DNA from: Holdemania massiliensis
Lineage (GTDB): Bacteria; Bacillota_I; Bacilli_A; Erysipelotrichales; Erysipelotrichaceae
Assembly: GCF_022440805.1 (NCBI RefSeq)
Contig: NZ_JAKNTK010000001.1
Span: 3,844,001-3,908,000 of the forward strand
Length of the DNA: 64,000 nt
Direction: 5' to 3'
A model generated the notes under the pieces. It searched no databases. It was not told the origin of the DNA and was given only the letters and a program-made list of their open reading frames with translations. Positions 45,280 to 54,422 of this stretch are shown in pieces (position 1 is the first letter of the stretch; each line of letters opens with the position of its first letter). The position numbers were made by a program, and so were the translations under genes.

Positions 45280-47226
45280 ATGATTTTATTTGAGAAACAG
45301 ATTCGCCTTCTGAACCTGCTGATTCTAACCGAAGGTCCGGTTTCTGGTCACGTTCTGGGAAAAGAATGCGGCCAGAGCCTGAACACACTGAAAAAAGAAA
45401 TCGAGCTGCTGAACGATCAGCTTAAGAATGAGGGGTTTATCATTGCCTCCTGTCTGTCCCGCGGATATCAGATTGAAATTTTGGATTCGGATCAATTCCA
45501 GCGCTTCCGCCGCAAATTTCTGACAACGACGCATGCCCGGCATTTCTTTGCGACTGAACAGAAAGAACGGATTCATTTTCTTCTCCGCCAGCTTCTGACC
45601 TGCGATGAAAAAATGACGATCAGCGATTTCGCCCAGACCTGCAGCTGTTCCAATTCCGTTGTCAATCAAGACATGATCGAAATTAAAAAGATGCTGCGGC
45701 AATTTGATCTGCGGCTGGAGAATCACACCAACAACGGACTGCGTGTCTGCGGCAATGAATGGAATAAACGCAATCTGCTGATCAACGAATTCCGCATTCT
45801 CAAGAATTATGATAATCATGTGCATCTTGATCAGGACTACCGTATGATTCACCTTTTTATTCAGGATGAAGCGTACCAGCGTGTCCGTGCAGTCGTCCTG
45901 GAACAACTGAAGCAGGCAGAATTTCTCATTCCTTACCGTGATCTGGACAAATTGATATTCATGGTTTTAATGAACACGCTGCGGCATCGCTATGAAAGTC
46001 AAATTGTCTTTAGCCCGGAAGTGATTGAAGTTCACAGACAGATCATTCCTCAGGGTTATCCATTAGCCCTTTCCATCCTGTCCCAAGTAGGTACGATTTA
46101 TAATGTTCAGTATACGGAGAACGAAATTCTTTCCGTCGCGATTCTGCTGAACTGCTACCGTACCCTGAACCCGGAATCAGCTGCCCTGCTGAATCAAAAA
46201 CTAGGCTTTGAAAAAACGATTCAATCCTGCCTGAATCATTTAAAATCGGTCTTTCATCTGGAAGCTTATTCCCTGCCGCTTTTTGAATCGGAATTTCGGC
46301 TGGCAATGACTTCGTTTTTACTCCGTGAACAAATGAAACTCCATGTGGATGTCGACGCAGTTTCCAAATATCGTCTGGATGTCTATTTGAATAATTTTTG
46401 TCTGGTTCTGTTTGAGCATCTGAAAAAAGATGGTTCCTTGTTCTTCAATATCTATGATATTTATCGCTTTTACCCCGTTTTCAGCATTCTGCTCAGTGAA
46501 ATCAACAAGCAGATCCACCGCACGGTCTTCGTCATTTCCAAGGATGGACTGTCTTATTCCCGCTATTTATGTCATGCTCTGCGCAAGCTGAATACGGTCT
46601 TTGCGATCGAATATATTCCAATGGACTATCTGGAATATCTGTGTTTGAGCGATAAAAGCTGTGATTTTATCGTTACTGACATCAGTAAGCAGGAATTGGA
46701 TCTGGATCCGGAACGGGTGCTGCGCATGCCGACCTATAACATTGCGCAGGATAAGAAAATCTACATTCACAAGATGAATAATCCTTTTTACTCATTGGAA
46801 ATCAGCCGGTATTTTCAAGCCGCAGACATTACCTATCTGCAGAATGCCGCAACCCGGGAAGCGGTCTATCACCAAATTGAAACAGAGATTCTGGCCGACA
46901 TTCCCAATGCTCAGCAGTTTGTCCGGCGTTGTCAGCAGATGGAATCCATCATCAGTCCGGTTTGGGATAATCAATTAATTGTCCTCAATACGACTCAGGA
47001 TCTGGTTGGAAAAACCTTCATCAAGGTTCTGGTCCTCGACAAACCCGTCAAATGGAAAAAACAGCTTTGTTCCATTATCGTTTTATACAACGTCAGGGAC
47101 AATCATGTTCTGTATTCCCAATACATCTGCGTCAAAATCCAGAAATTAATCAAGGAAAAAGGCCTGCTTCCGGATAAAGATCATCGTATCGATTATGCTA
47201 CCTTAATGCGTATCATTAACAAATAA
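45280..47226 (+). CDS. PRD-containing transcriptional regulator (BglG/MtlR-like)
   Basis: 648 residues. The N-terminal ~110 hold HTH domains (EKQIRLLNLLILTEGPVS, then TISDFAQTCSCSNSVVNQDMIEI). PRD-like helical regions with candidate histidines (NTLRHRYES; SEFRLAMTSFLL) span ~200-400. An EIIB-like part (VISKDGLSYSRYL) follows, and then a C-terminal region of EIIA-like size in which I see no clear phosphohistidine. It should activate the adjacent PTS genes when dephosphorylated or phosphorylated by them, as in LevR/MtlR-type systems. GAGGGG precedes the ATG. It is divergent from EIIA. Confidence 0.82.
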   Translation: MILFEKQIRLLNLLILTEGPVSGHVLGKECGQSLNTLKKEIELLNDQLKNEGFIIASCLSRGYQIEILDSDQFQRFRRKFLTTTHARHFFATEQKERIHFLLRQLLTCDEKMTISDFAQTCSCSNSVVNQDMIEIKKMLRQFDLRLENHTNNGLRVCGNEWNKRNLLINEFRILKNYDNHVHLDQDYRMIHLFIQDEAYQRVRAVVLEQLKQAEFLIPYRDLDKLIFMVLMNTLRHRYESQIVFSPEVIEVHRQIIPQGYPLALSILSQVGTIYNVQYTENEILSVAILLNCYRTLNPESAALLNQKLGFEKTIQSCLNHLKSVFHLEAYSLPLFESEFRLAMTSFLLREQMKLHVDVDAVSKYRLDVYLNNFCLVLFEHLKKDGSLFFNIYDIYRFYPVFSILLSEINKQIHRTVFVISKDGLSYSRYLCHALRKLNTVFAIEYIPMDYLEYLCLSDKSCDFIVTDISKQELDLDPERVLRMPTYNIAQDKKIYIHKMNNPFYSLEISRYFQAADITYLQNAATREAVYHQIETEILADIPNAQQFVRRCQQMESIISPVWDNQLIVLNTTQDLVGKTFIKVLVLDKPVKWKKQLCSIIVLYNVRDNHVLYSQYICVKIQKLIKEKGLLPDKDHRIDYATLMRIINK

Positions 47227-47241
47227 TTGCGGTCAATACCC

Positions 47242-47260
47242 CTCAATTTGACAAATTGAG
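47242..47260. promoter_or_regulatory. 8-bp perfect dyad before the PTS operon
   Basis: CTCAATTT (47242-47249)-GAC-AAATTGAG (47253-47260) lies 47 nt before the ceramidase-like gene. Stem base pairs are weak, so a protein-binding operator is likelier than a terminator. It overlaps TTGACA, but no -10 box lies at the right distance. Confidence 0.55.
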
Positions 47261-47306
47261 TTCCCTTTTCCTGAATGCTATGATGCAATCAGGAGGAGTA
47301 GAAAAA

Positions 47307-48527
47307 ATGAAAGCGCATTCAGAACAGTATTGTTTAACCCCGACCTATAAGCCGTTTTATATGATCGGGTATAATTCGCCGCTGCGGGATCTGCCCGCTC
47401 AAGGCGTACATGACGATATTTATGTCACAACGACATTGTTGGACTTCAATGATCAGAAGTTGTTTTTGTTCAGCACCGACTGGCTCCATGTCGAGGATGA
47501 AATCGTCAGTGAAATCCGGGAACGGCTGCATGCACAATTTAACCAGGATCCCAAACTGGTCCTGGTCTCCGCAACGCATAATCATCAATCCGTCCGCGAT
47601 CACATGCAATCGGCGAAAAGTGGTCAGTTCAATCAGGAATATCATGACCATGTTTTAGACCTGGCCGTCCGTGGTTATCAGGAATGTTCAGCACAATTGG
47701 AAGAGGTTGAATGCTGGATGGGACGCAAGGTCATTCCGGGCTATTACGGAAGCCGGATCGTCTATGGAGAACTGGCTGACAACGAAGTCATTCTGGTTGA
47801 ATTCCGCAATGCTCAGAATCAGGTTGTCGCGGCAATCTGCAACTGGGCGGTACATTCTACGGTGATCACCCCGGACAACGCTTTACTGACCGCAGAATTT
47901 GCCGGCAATGTCCGCCGCCTGCTGAAAGAGCGAAAAGGCTATGCCCCAGCCATGATTGTCGGTGCGGCCGGTGACTGCAGTACCCGCGCTACCCGTCAGG
48001 GCAACGATTTCAATGAACTGCAGCGCGTGGCCCAGGGCATGGCTGAGGAAATCAGCAAAATCGAAGTGAATGAAAAACTGGATCTGGAATTTGAACGTGT
48101 TGCATCGACTGAACATCATGTCCGGTATCCGATTGATCACAAGGAAGTACAGAGAATCATTGACGCCAACGAAGAAGAATTAAAAACCTGTCAGGATTTT
48201 GACCGGCGGAAGATTCTAAATTCCATGATGAGCGGACTTCGCCGCAAACTGACGATGGATGAAGCCCGGACAGACTGGTTTGCCGATACCCTTCGGCTGA
48301 AGGACATTGAAATTGTCGTCAGTCCCTGCGAGCTGGCCTCTAAATTCGGAAAGGAAATCAAGCGTTTAAGTCCTGCTAAATGTTGTCTGATCTTCGGCTA
48401 CACCAATGGCCGCGGCAGCTATTTATTCCCAAAGGAATATTACGGTTTAACGTTTGAAACGATCAGTTCTGGAATCCCGGCGGAAGAAGTCGAGAATTAT
48501 ATCAACAAAATCATTGCCATTTTATAA
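47307..48527 (+). CDS. Neutral-ceramidase-like (PF04734-type) hydrolase
   Basis: 406 residues from the ATG at 47307 (AGGAGGAG upstream). The pattern resembles the neutral/alkaline ceramidase N-terminal domain: GVHDDIYVTTTLLDF, SATHNHQS (metal ligands), NWAVHSTVI (second His) and MIVGAAGDCS (possible catalytic Ser). It lacks a signal peptide, so it should work in the cytoplasm, and it is shorter than secreted ceramidases, lacking their C-terminal domain. It could deacylate an N-acyl compound entering via the PTS. This is the first gene of the EIIB-IIC-IID-YdjC-MBL operon. Confidence 0.75.
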   Translation: MKAHSEQYCLTPTYKPFYMIGYNSPLRDLPAQGVHDDIYVTTTLLDFNDQKLFLFSTDWLHVEDEIVSEIRERLHAQFNQDPKLVLVSATHNHQSVRDHMQSAKSGQFNQEYHDHVLDLAVRGYQECSAQLEEVECWMGRKVIPGYYGSRIVYGELADNEVILVEFRNAQNQVVAAICNWAVHSTVITPDNALLTAEFAGNVRRLLKERKGYAPAMIVGAAGDCSTRATRQGNDFNELQRVAQGMAEEISKIEVNEKLDLEFERVASTEHHVRYPIDHKEVQRIIDANEEELKTCQDFDRRKILNSMMSGLRRKLTMDEARTDWFADTLRLKDIEIVVSPCELASKFGKEIKRLSPAKCCLIFGYTNGRGSYLFPKEYYGLTFETISSGIPAEEVENYINKIIAIL

Positions 48528-48542
48528 AAGGAGAAACGAATT

Positions 48543-49025
48543 ATGATCAAGCTGATACGCAGTGACGACCGGCTGATACACGGTCAATGTGTAACTCAAA
48601 TCGTCAAGCTTTACGCCATCCAGCACATCCTGGTCATCGACGACTTTACGGCGACCAACCCGTTTCTCAAGCGGATTTTTGAGAAAGCTGTGCCGTCTAA
48701 CATCACCGCTGAAGCGCTGACTGTCGATCAGGCGATTTCAGCCGCCAGAAAAGCAGTTGACAATGAAGTCAGCACGTTGATTCTGATGAAGACACCCTTA
48801 GTGATGCAGCGCCTGCTGGAAGCGGTGGAAGATCTGCCGAAAGATCTGAACATTGCTTCACTGGCAGCCGGTCAGGATCGGACCGCCGTAACAAAATATG
48901 CCTATCTGACGCCGCAGGAAATCAGCGCCGTCAAACAGATGGGTGAAGACGGCGTCCATATTTGGTTCAGGCTGATCCCCACTTCACCATGTACCGAGTG
49001 GGATAGCATAAAAATGAATTACTGA
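48543..49025 (+). CDS. PTS EIIB component, mannose/fructose/sorbose type
   Basis: 160 residues with DDRLIHGQC, where His-13 is the phosphorylated residue that passes phosphate to the incoming sugar, and VLVIDD/ILMKTP strands of the EIIB-Man fold. AAAAGGAG precedes the ATG. It lies 15 bp after the ceramidase-like gene. The partner EIIA is separate at 44572-44988, and EIIC/EIID follow directly. Confidence 0.93.
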   Translation: MIKLIRSDDRLIHGQCVTQIVKLYAIQHILVIDDFTATNPFLKRIFEKAVPSNITAEALTVDQAISAARKAVDNEVSTLILMKTPLVMQRLLEAVEDLPKDLNIASLAAGQDRTAVTKYAYLTPQEISAVKQMGEDGVHIWFRLIPTSPCTEWDSIKMNY

Positions 49026-49050
49026 GCAACCAAGGAGGGGAAAATTCATT

Positions 49051-49812
49051 ATGACAGTATTTCAGGCTTTACTGCTGGCCGTTGCGTCCAGTATCTACGG
49101 GCTTCCATTCTGGCGGGGCGGCTTTATTGACCAGTTTACCGGCAAGCCGCTGATCATTGCCCTAATCATCGGCATCGTCATGGGCAATATCAAACAGGCG
49201 ATGATCATCGGTTCCGTATTGCAGGCGATGTATATCGGCGTGATCGCCGTAGGCGGTATCCAATCCATGCCGTCGATTACCCGCTGCATCTGGTTTGCGC
49301 TGCCGCTGGCGATCATTTCCGGCGCCGACGCCGAATTCGCCGTTACTCTCTGTGTTCCATTCAGCATGCTTGAGACTTTTATCACTCAGTTTCTGAGAAC
49401 CTTAAACACCTACTTTCTGCACTCCGCTGACCGAAAGATCGACGAGGGGAAATTCGACAAGGCATACATCACTTATTATTACGGTTTAGTATTATCCACA
49501 GCCGTCAACTTCATTATTATTTTTGGAATGAATGTTTTGGGTTCCACCGTCATCCTGCAATACGCGGAACTGATCCCGGCATGGTTGTTGGGTTCGATGA
49601 AAATCTTTACAAAGATGGGGGCAGTCTTAGGCTTCGGTATGCTTTTAACCGGTCTCATCAAAAAGAACATTCAATTCCTATATTTCGTTTTCGGATTCGT
49701 ACTGTTTAAAGTGATGGGTTTAGATACCATTACTGTAACGATCATCGCCGGTGTTCTGGCTTATCTGTTATTTATCTGTACGGGAACAAAGAAGGAGGCT
49801 GAACATGTCTAA
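49051..49812 (+). CDS. PTS EIIC component, mannose/sorbose type
   Basis: The 253-residue permease subunit has about eight hydrophobic segments and the family patterns FWRGGFIDQFTGKPLIIALIIG and QAMYIGVIAVGG. It forms the membrane channel with EIID. AAGGAGGGG precedes the ATG. The end overlaps the start of EIID by 8 nt. Confidence 0.93.
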   Translation: MTVFQALLLAVASSIYGLPFWRGGFIDQFTGKPLIIALIIGIVMGNIKQAMIIGSVLQAMYIGVIAVGGIQSMPSITRCIWFALPLAIISGADAEFAVTLCVPFSMLETFITQFLRTLNTYFLHSADRKIDEGKFDKAYITYYYGLVLSTAVNFIIIFGMNVLGSTVILQYAELIPAWLLGSMKIFTKMGAVLGFGMLLTGLIKKNIQFLYFVFGFVLFKVMGLDTITVTIIAGVLAYLLFICTGTKKEAEHV

Positions 49813-50638
49813 TCCAAAATTAGATCAATTAGCCAATGATAATAAATGGCTGAGAAAAGTTCTGTTAGCTCATTATAATGTCGCCGGTGTCTGCTTCACC
49901 TTTGAACGAATGATGATGCCGGGGATGGCCAACATGTTTATCAAGATTCGTGAGGATCTCTATCCCGGAGATCCTGAAAAACAAAAAGAGCTGATTAAAA
50001 ATCACGCGGTCTTCTATAATACGCAGCCGAATTTAGGAGCAATTGTCCCGGGCGTAGTTCTGGGGTTGGAAATCGAACGGGCAAAAAACAATTCCATTGA
50101 CAATGAATTGATCCAGAGTATCAAACAGGCGCTGGCCGGTCCTTTCGCCGGTATCGGTGATTCCTTAATCCAAGGCTTATTGATACCGATTCTGCTTTCC
50201 ATTGGCATCAGTCTGAGTGCTGACGGTTCCCCATTAGGAGCCATTCTGGGTGTGGTCGTGTTCTTCGGAATCAATATCCCGATGGTCTGGTTCTTATTTA
50301 AAACCGGTGTCAAAATGGGGATCAGCGGCGCTGAAAAGCTGATGGACAGCGATCTCAAGGACCATGCAGTCAATGCGATTGAAATGCTGGGCATTATCGT
50401 GATCGGCGCTGTCGTTGCCAGTACGGCAAATGTGCAGACCGGTTTGGCCATTACAGCCAGCGGCAGCACCACGAGCATCCAAAGCGTCATCGACAGCATT
50501 CTTCCAGGCTTGCTGACAATTCTGTCCACGGTTTTAATCTACTGGCTGATCAAGTACAAAAAAGGACGCGCCATGCGGATCATGGTCGCCATGTTCTTAA
50601 TTTCTGTCTTGGGCTACTTTACCGGCATCTTAATTTAA
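49805..50638 (+). CDS. PTS EIID component, mannose/sorbose type
   Basis: 277 residues from the ATG at 49805, with AAGGAGG 6 nt upstream. GMANMFIKIREDLYPGDPEKQKEL and NTQPNLGAIVPGVVLGLEIE are typical of EIID, and the C-terminal half is hydrophobic. It completes the membrane complex with EIIC. A hairpin follows at 50667-50697, before the YdjC gene. Confidence 0.94.
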   Translation: MSNPKLDQLANDNKWLRKVLLAHYNVAGVCFTFERMMMPGMANMFIKIREDLYPGDPEKQKELIKNHAVFYNTQPNLGAIVPGVVLGLEIERAKNNSIDNELIQSIKQALAGPFAGIGDSLIQGLLIPILLSIGISLSADGSPLGAILGVVVFFGINIPMVWFLFKTGVKMGISGAEKLMDSDLKDHAVNAIEMLGIIVIGAVVASTANVQTGLAITASGSTTSIQSVIDSILPGLLTILSTVLIYWLIKYKKGRAMRIMVAMFLISVLGYFTGILI

Positions 50639-50666
50639 CTGCCAAATATTCTGTTTCAAGTTTTAA

Positions 50667-50706
50667 AAGGAAGCGGGCTGCCATGGGCAGCTTCCTTCCT
50701 TTTCTA
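50667..50706 (+). terminator. Attenuator-like hairpin between EIID and YdjC genes
   Basis: AAGGAAGC (50667-50674) pairs with GCTTCCTT (50690-50697), with GCTGCC/GGGCAGC able to pair inside. A T-rich tail follows. Probably partial termination inside the operon. Confidence 0.6.
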
Positions 50707-50723
50707 AAATAAGGAGGAAATCG

Positions 50724-51590
50724 ATGAAATTAATTGTCAAAGCCGATGATTATGGCTATACCCCAACCTACAATGACGGAACGATCAAAGCGATTGAAGA
50801 AGGCATAGTCACCACGGTGGATCTGATGCTGGATACGCCCGGTGTGGAAGATGCGATAGAGCGAATCAAAGCTTATCCATGGATTTCGGTTGGCTGGCAC
50901 AGCGGTCATTACTGGGGAGTTCCCGTTGCTGATCCGAAACTTGTTCCGTCTATGGTCAATGCCGACGGCCGGTTTAAATTCCGCCATGATTCCAAAGCGA
51001 AAGAAACCGTTGATTTTCATGAAGCCCTGATTGAACTGCGGGCTGAGGTGGAACGCTGCATCCGACTGCTGGGTCGAGCTCCGGATTCCACGCGGCTGCA
51101 CGGAACCGGGCCGTTGGATGAAGCCAAGCGAATCATCTGTGAGGAATATGGTATTCCTTATGATTATATTTATAACGTCCGTGACGGCGTTGCTTTGAAT
51201 GAACCAACACAGTTTCAGCAGGCGCGGATCATTACCGTCGGCGATCGCCGAAAGTATATTGGCTGCGGCAAGGAAGACTGCAGCCTGTTCGCGGATTACA
51301 ATCCTGTCCGTTGGTATAAGGAAACTATGGATCCTGCTTGGGAAGGGGCTTACATCACAGCCTGGCATCCAGGATTCCTGGATGATTACATCGTACAGGA
51401 ATCCTCGTTTACCGCCTGCCGGCCGCGCGATGTCTGGGCCTTATGCGCACCGGAGCTGAAGGCTTGGATCCGGGATTCAAAGATTGAGTTAGTATCCTTG
51501 CGGGACGCCTTATATAACCGGCACGATTATCAAAATCATCTGAAAGTCATCGGCAGTGATCTGGCTGTTCAATCGAGCCGGGAGGACTGA
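50724..51590 (+). CDS. YdjC/ChbG-family carbohydrate deacetylase
   Basis: The 288-residue enzyme removes acetyl groups from N-acetylated sugars such as chitobiose or amino-sugar phosphates. IVKADDYGYT supplies the metal-binding Asp, and GWHSGH, RLHGTG and AWHPGF the histidines. There is no signal peptide. AAGGAGG precedes the ATG. Its place behind EIID links it to the imported sugar, as in chitobiose operons. Confidence 0.9.
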   Translation: MKLIVKADDYGYTPTYNDGTIKAIEEGIVTTVDLMLDTPGVEDAIERIKAYPWISVGWHSGHYWGVPVADPKLVPSMVNADGRFKFRHDSKAKETVDFHEALIELRAEVERCIRLLGRAPDSTRLHGTGPLDEAKRIICEEYGIPYDYIYNVRDGVALNEPTQFQQARIITVGDRRKYIGCGKEDCSLFADYNPVRWYKETMDPAWEGAYITAWHPGFLDDYIVQESSFTACRPRDVWALCAPELKAWIRDSKIELVSLRDALYNRHDYQNHLKVIGSDLAVQSSRED

Positions 51591-51592
51591 CT

Positions 51593-52582
51593 ATGGCCTT
51601 TGAATCCTTGGAGCTTCACCACCCTGTGCAGGCTCAGTTAAAAAGTCAGCGGCTGCGCTATCGGGAACCGGAAAATCCGATCAAATGGCCCTATGAGAAG
51701 CTGCTTCGGGAACAAAGCAAAACCCGCCGTGTCTATCCGATCAATCCGTACGCCGAAGTGTACCAATTCCGCAAAAATGTCTATGCTATTTTTACTGAGA
51801 GTTTAGACGGAGCGGGCAACCCCTGGATTTATTTAATTCTGGGCAGTGAGAAAGCCATGTTGATCGACACCGGCTTTGGCGCCGGTGATCTGAAAGGCCT
51901 AGTCAACGAAATTACCGGCGGAATGCCGCTGATTGTCGTGAATACCCATGCCCACAGCGATCATGTACTTGGCGACTTTCAGTTTGATGAGGTTTATTGT
52001 CACGAATATGAAGTGCTCAATTTAGAAAAAATCAAAACACCCCAAGCCTGGGATCGACTCTTTGATGCCGAAGGAAATTGCATTTATACCCAATTCGACC
52101 GGGCTGATTTAATCGGTTATCATGATTTTAAAATTATCGGTGTTCCCAACGGAACAACTTTCGATTTGGGCGGCGGCACTGAGATTGAACTGATGTTTCT
52201 GCCTGGACATGCGACCGGCATGAGCGCCTTTCTGGATAAGCAGAATAAAATTTTGTTTGCGGGCGATTACACCCATGCCTATGGTACTTCCCCCGATCAT
52301 CCCTACGCCCGATACTGTACGGTCACGGCCATGCGCGATGCGCTGGTTAACATCATCGCCCGTCGCAATGAAATCGATTTTGTCTATCCTGGACATGGAC
52401 CGTTGGATCAGCCCAGCATCGTTTTAGTGAATTTGCTGGAAACCCTGGAACAGGTACTGGAAAATCCGGAACACTATGATTTTCGGGAAGAAACGATCAA
52501 AGGCGGCAAGAAGAAAGTAATCTACGGTAAGATGATTTTCCAGTCCAGTTATTTCAAATATTGCATGGAGAGCCTGCGCTGA
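51593..52582 (+). CDS. MBL-fold metallohydrolase
   Basis: The 329-residue protein has the zinc signature THAHSDH, the downstream LPGHATGM His, AGDYTH Asp and PGHGP. This is the glyoxalase II/MBL core. The substrate is unknown; the context suggests hydrolysis of a sugar-derived ester or lactone. It starts 2 bp after the YdjC gene with GGGAGGAC upstream, so it is co-translated. It is the last gene of the PTS operon, before a strong terminator. Confidence 0.9.
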   Translation: MAFESLELHHPVQAQLKSQRLRYREPENPIKWPYEKLLREQSKTRRVYPINPYAEVYQFRKNVYAIFTESLDGAGNPWIYLILGSEKAMLIDTGFGAGDLKGLVNEITGGMPLIVVNTHAHSDHVLGDFQFDEVYCHEYEVLNLEKIKTPQAWDRLFDAEGNCIYTQFDRADLIGYHDFKIIGVPNGTTFDLGGGTEIELMFLPGHATGMSAFLDKQNKILFAGDYTHAYGTSPDHPYARYCTVTAMRDALVNIIARRNEIDFVYPGHGPLDQPSIVLVNLLETLEQVLENPEHYDFREETIKGGKKKVIYGKMIFQSSYFKYCMESLR

Positions 52583-52643
52583 GAGTGATGCACCCATGGT
52601 TTTAAAAATTCACATTCTCTAATCCTGATCTCGCTGCAAATCG

Positions 52644-52677
52644 AAAAGTCCCGCTGCGTATAACTAGCGGGACTTTT
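52644..52677. terminator. Strong bidirectional terminator
   Basis: AAAAGTCCCGCT (52644-52655) pairs perfectly with AGCGGGACTTTT (52666-52677), 10-nt loop. Ends the PTS operon on plus and the mutS-tcdA cluster on minus. Confidence 0.92.
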
Positions 52678-52779
52678 CTGATCTTCTCATCTTTATTATT
52701 AAAATGTATGTCTTGCCCTTTAAAACTCAACAGACAGGCAGCCGAATCAAACTTATTGATTTCTCTTTCATTTTGTATT

Positions 52780-53502
52780 TTAGACATTCTCGATCAAGGC
52801 CTGAAAAACGACCGAGGCACAGCTCAGACCCGCGGCGGCAGGCACAAAGATTGTGCTGGCCGGTGGATATTTTTGCTTTAAGGTTTTCCCCTCGGCGTGG
52901 ATCAGCTGGTTCTGAGTGTACGGCAGCTCTTTCGACCAAACAACCGGGATCTTCGCAGTAAATCCCCGCTTCCTGACCATCTGCCGCAAAGCGCGGGCAA
53001 GTGGATCATTGCAGGTTTTATCTAACGTTGTAACGGTCAGCTGCGTTGGATCAAAGCGGTTGGCCATCCCCAGCGAACTGATGCAGGGCACGCCATGCCG
53101 ATGAGCCATTTCGATTAAGGTCAGCTTGCTGGAAAGTGTATCAATCGCATCGATGACATAATCCATTTTCTGATCGAACAAGCTTTCACTCTGTTCATTA
53201 AAAAATTCATGGATCGTTACCACTTCACAATCTGGGGCAAAACTGCGGATCCGCGCGGCCATCACTTCGGTTTTGGACTGATTCAGCGTATCCAGCGTCG
53301 CGATGATCTGACGGTTCAGATTGCTTGGCGCAACTGTATCGGCATCGACTAAAATCAATTTTCCAATTCCGCTGCGGCCTAACGCTTCGGCGGCATAGCC
53401 GCCGACGCCGCCAATCCCGACGATCAGCACGCAGGCCTGCTTCAATCGTTGGATCGCTGCTTCGCCGACCAACAGTTCCAATCTCTCTAACGGCGTTTCC
53501 AT
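52780..53502 (-). CDS. tcdA: tRNA threonylcarbamoyladenosine dehydratase (TcdA/CsdL)
   Basis: This 240-residue E1-like ATPase converts t6A to cyclic ct6A in tRNAs at position 37. It has the nucleotide-binding GIGGVGGYAAEAL, the arginine SNLNRQ and the region VIDAIDTLSSK. It overlaps miaA by 16 nt and follows it, so both tRNA-37 modifying enzymes are translated together. AAGGAGG precedes the ATG. Confidence 0.93.
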   Translation of the reverse strand: METPLERLELLVGEAAIQRLKQACVLIVGIGGVGGYAAEALGRSGIGKLILVDADTVAPSNLNRQIIATLDTLNQSKTEVMAARIRSFAPDCEVVTIHEFFNEQSESLFDQKMDYVIDAIDTLSSKLTLIEMAHRHGVPCISSLGMANRFDPTQLTVTTLDKTCNDPLARALRQMVRKRGFTAKIPVVWSKELPYTQNQLIHAEGKTLKQKYPPASTIFVPAAAGLSCASVVFQALIENV

Positions 53503-54422
53503 GCTTCATCCTCCTTCAGCCAGGCCTCGATCTCCGCAATCAGCTGTTCCTTTTGTCCCGGCTGATCCATTTGGAACCAGCGAATCGGCGTTTGGCGGGT
53601 AAACCAGGTCATCTGCCGGCGAGAAAACTGGCGGGTATGGGTTAAGATCTGTTCGCGAGCCTGACTGATTGTTTCTTTTCCTTCAAAGTAGCCGCGCCAT
53701 TCTTTGTAGCCGATGCCCTGCATCGACTGATCATCAAAGCTGACGCCTTGTTCCAACAAACCGCGGATTTCCTCAATTAACCCCGCCGCAATCATACCGT
53801 CGACGCGTTTTTCAATCCGCTGAACCAGAAATTGTCGCTCGCATGTCAATCCGCAGATCAGCACGTCATAGATCGGCTTGTGTTCCTGCCGGCTTTCCAA
53901 CTCACTTTTCGGCGCTTCGGACAATTCGTGAATGACCAACGCCCGGATCAGCCGGCGTTTGTTATGCGGATGGATCTGAGCTGCGGTCTTGGGATCCACC
54001 TGTGACAGCCAGGCATAAAGTTCTTCTTCGGAGCGCTGTTCCAGCTGTTCGCTGAGCTGTTCAGCGCGCGGATCCTGCGGCTGAAACTGATAATCATACA
54101 ACGCGGCCTTGATATACAAGCCCGTTCCGCCAACAATCATCGGCAGCTTCCCTTTCGCGCTGATTGCTTCCATCGCGGCCCGCGCTTCCCGCTGAAAATC
54201 AGCGACGCTTGTCTTTTCCTTGGGACTCAGAATGTCGATGAGATAATGCGGAATCCCCTGTTTTTCCGCTTCGGTGACTTTCCCAGAGCCGATGTCCAAA
54301 CCGCGGTACACCTGAATGGAGTCACCGCTGATGATTTCACCTTGAAAGCGTTGAGCGAGTTCGATCGACAAGGCGGTCTTGCCTACGGCCGTCGGACCGA
54401 CGAGGACGAGCACTTTTTTCAT
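53487..54422 (-). CDS. miaA: tRNA dimethylallyltransferase
   Basis: The 311-residue enzyme adds a dimethylallyl group to A37 of tRNAs that read U-starting codons. It has the P-loop GPTAVGKTALS, SGDSIQVYRGLDIGSGKVT, and the TRQFSRRQMTWFTRQ and GIGYKEW motifs, all typical. The start overlaps the mutL stop by 4 nt. It lies between mutL and tcdA, and AAGGAG precedes it. Confidence 0.98.
   Translation of the reverse strand: MKKVLVLVGPTAVGKTALSIELAQRFQGEIISGDSIQVYRGLDIGSGKVTEAEKQGIPHYLIDILSPKEKTSVADFQREARAAMEAISAKGKLPMIVGGTGLYIKAALYDYQFQPQDPRAEQLSEQLEQRSEEELYAWLSQVDPKTAAQIHPHNKRRLIRALVIHELSEAPKSELESRQEHKPIYDVLICGLTCERQFLVQRIEKRVDGMIAAGLIEEIRGLLEQGVSFDDQSMQGIGYKEWRGYFEGKETISQAREQILTHTRQFSRRQMTWFTRQTPIRWFQMDQPGQKEQLIAEIEAWLKEDEAWKRR

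Noticed and set aside
47261..47306. Sigma-54 promoter before the PTS operon (as in LevR systems)
   Set aside because: No GG-N10-GC pair at the required spacing in this stretch.
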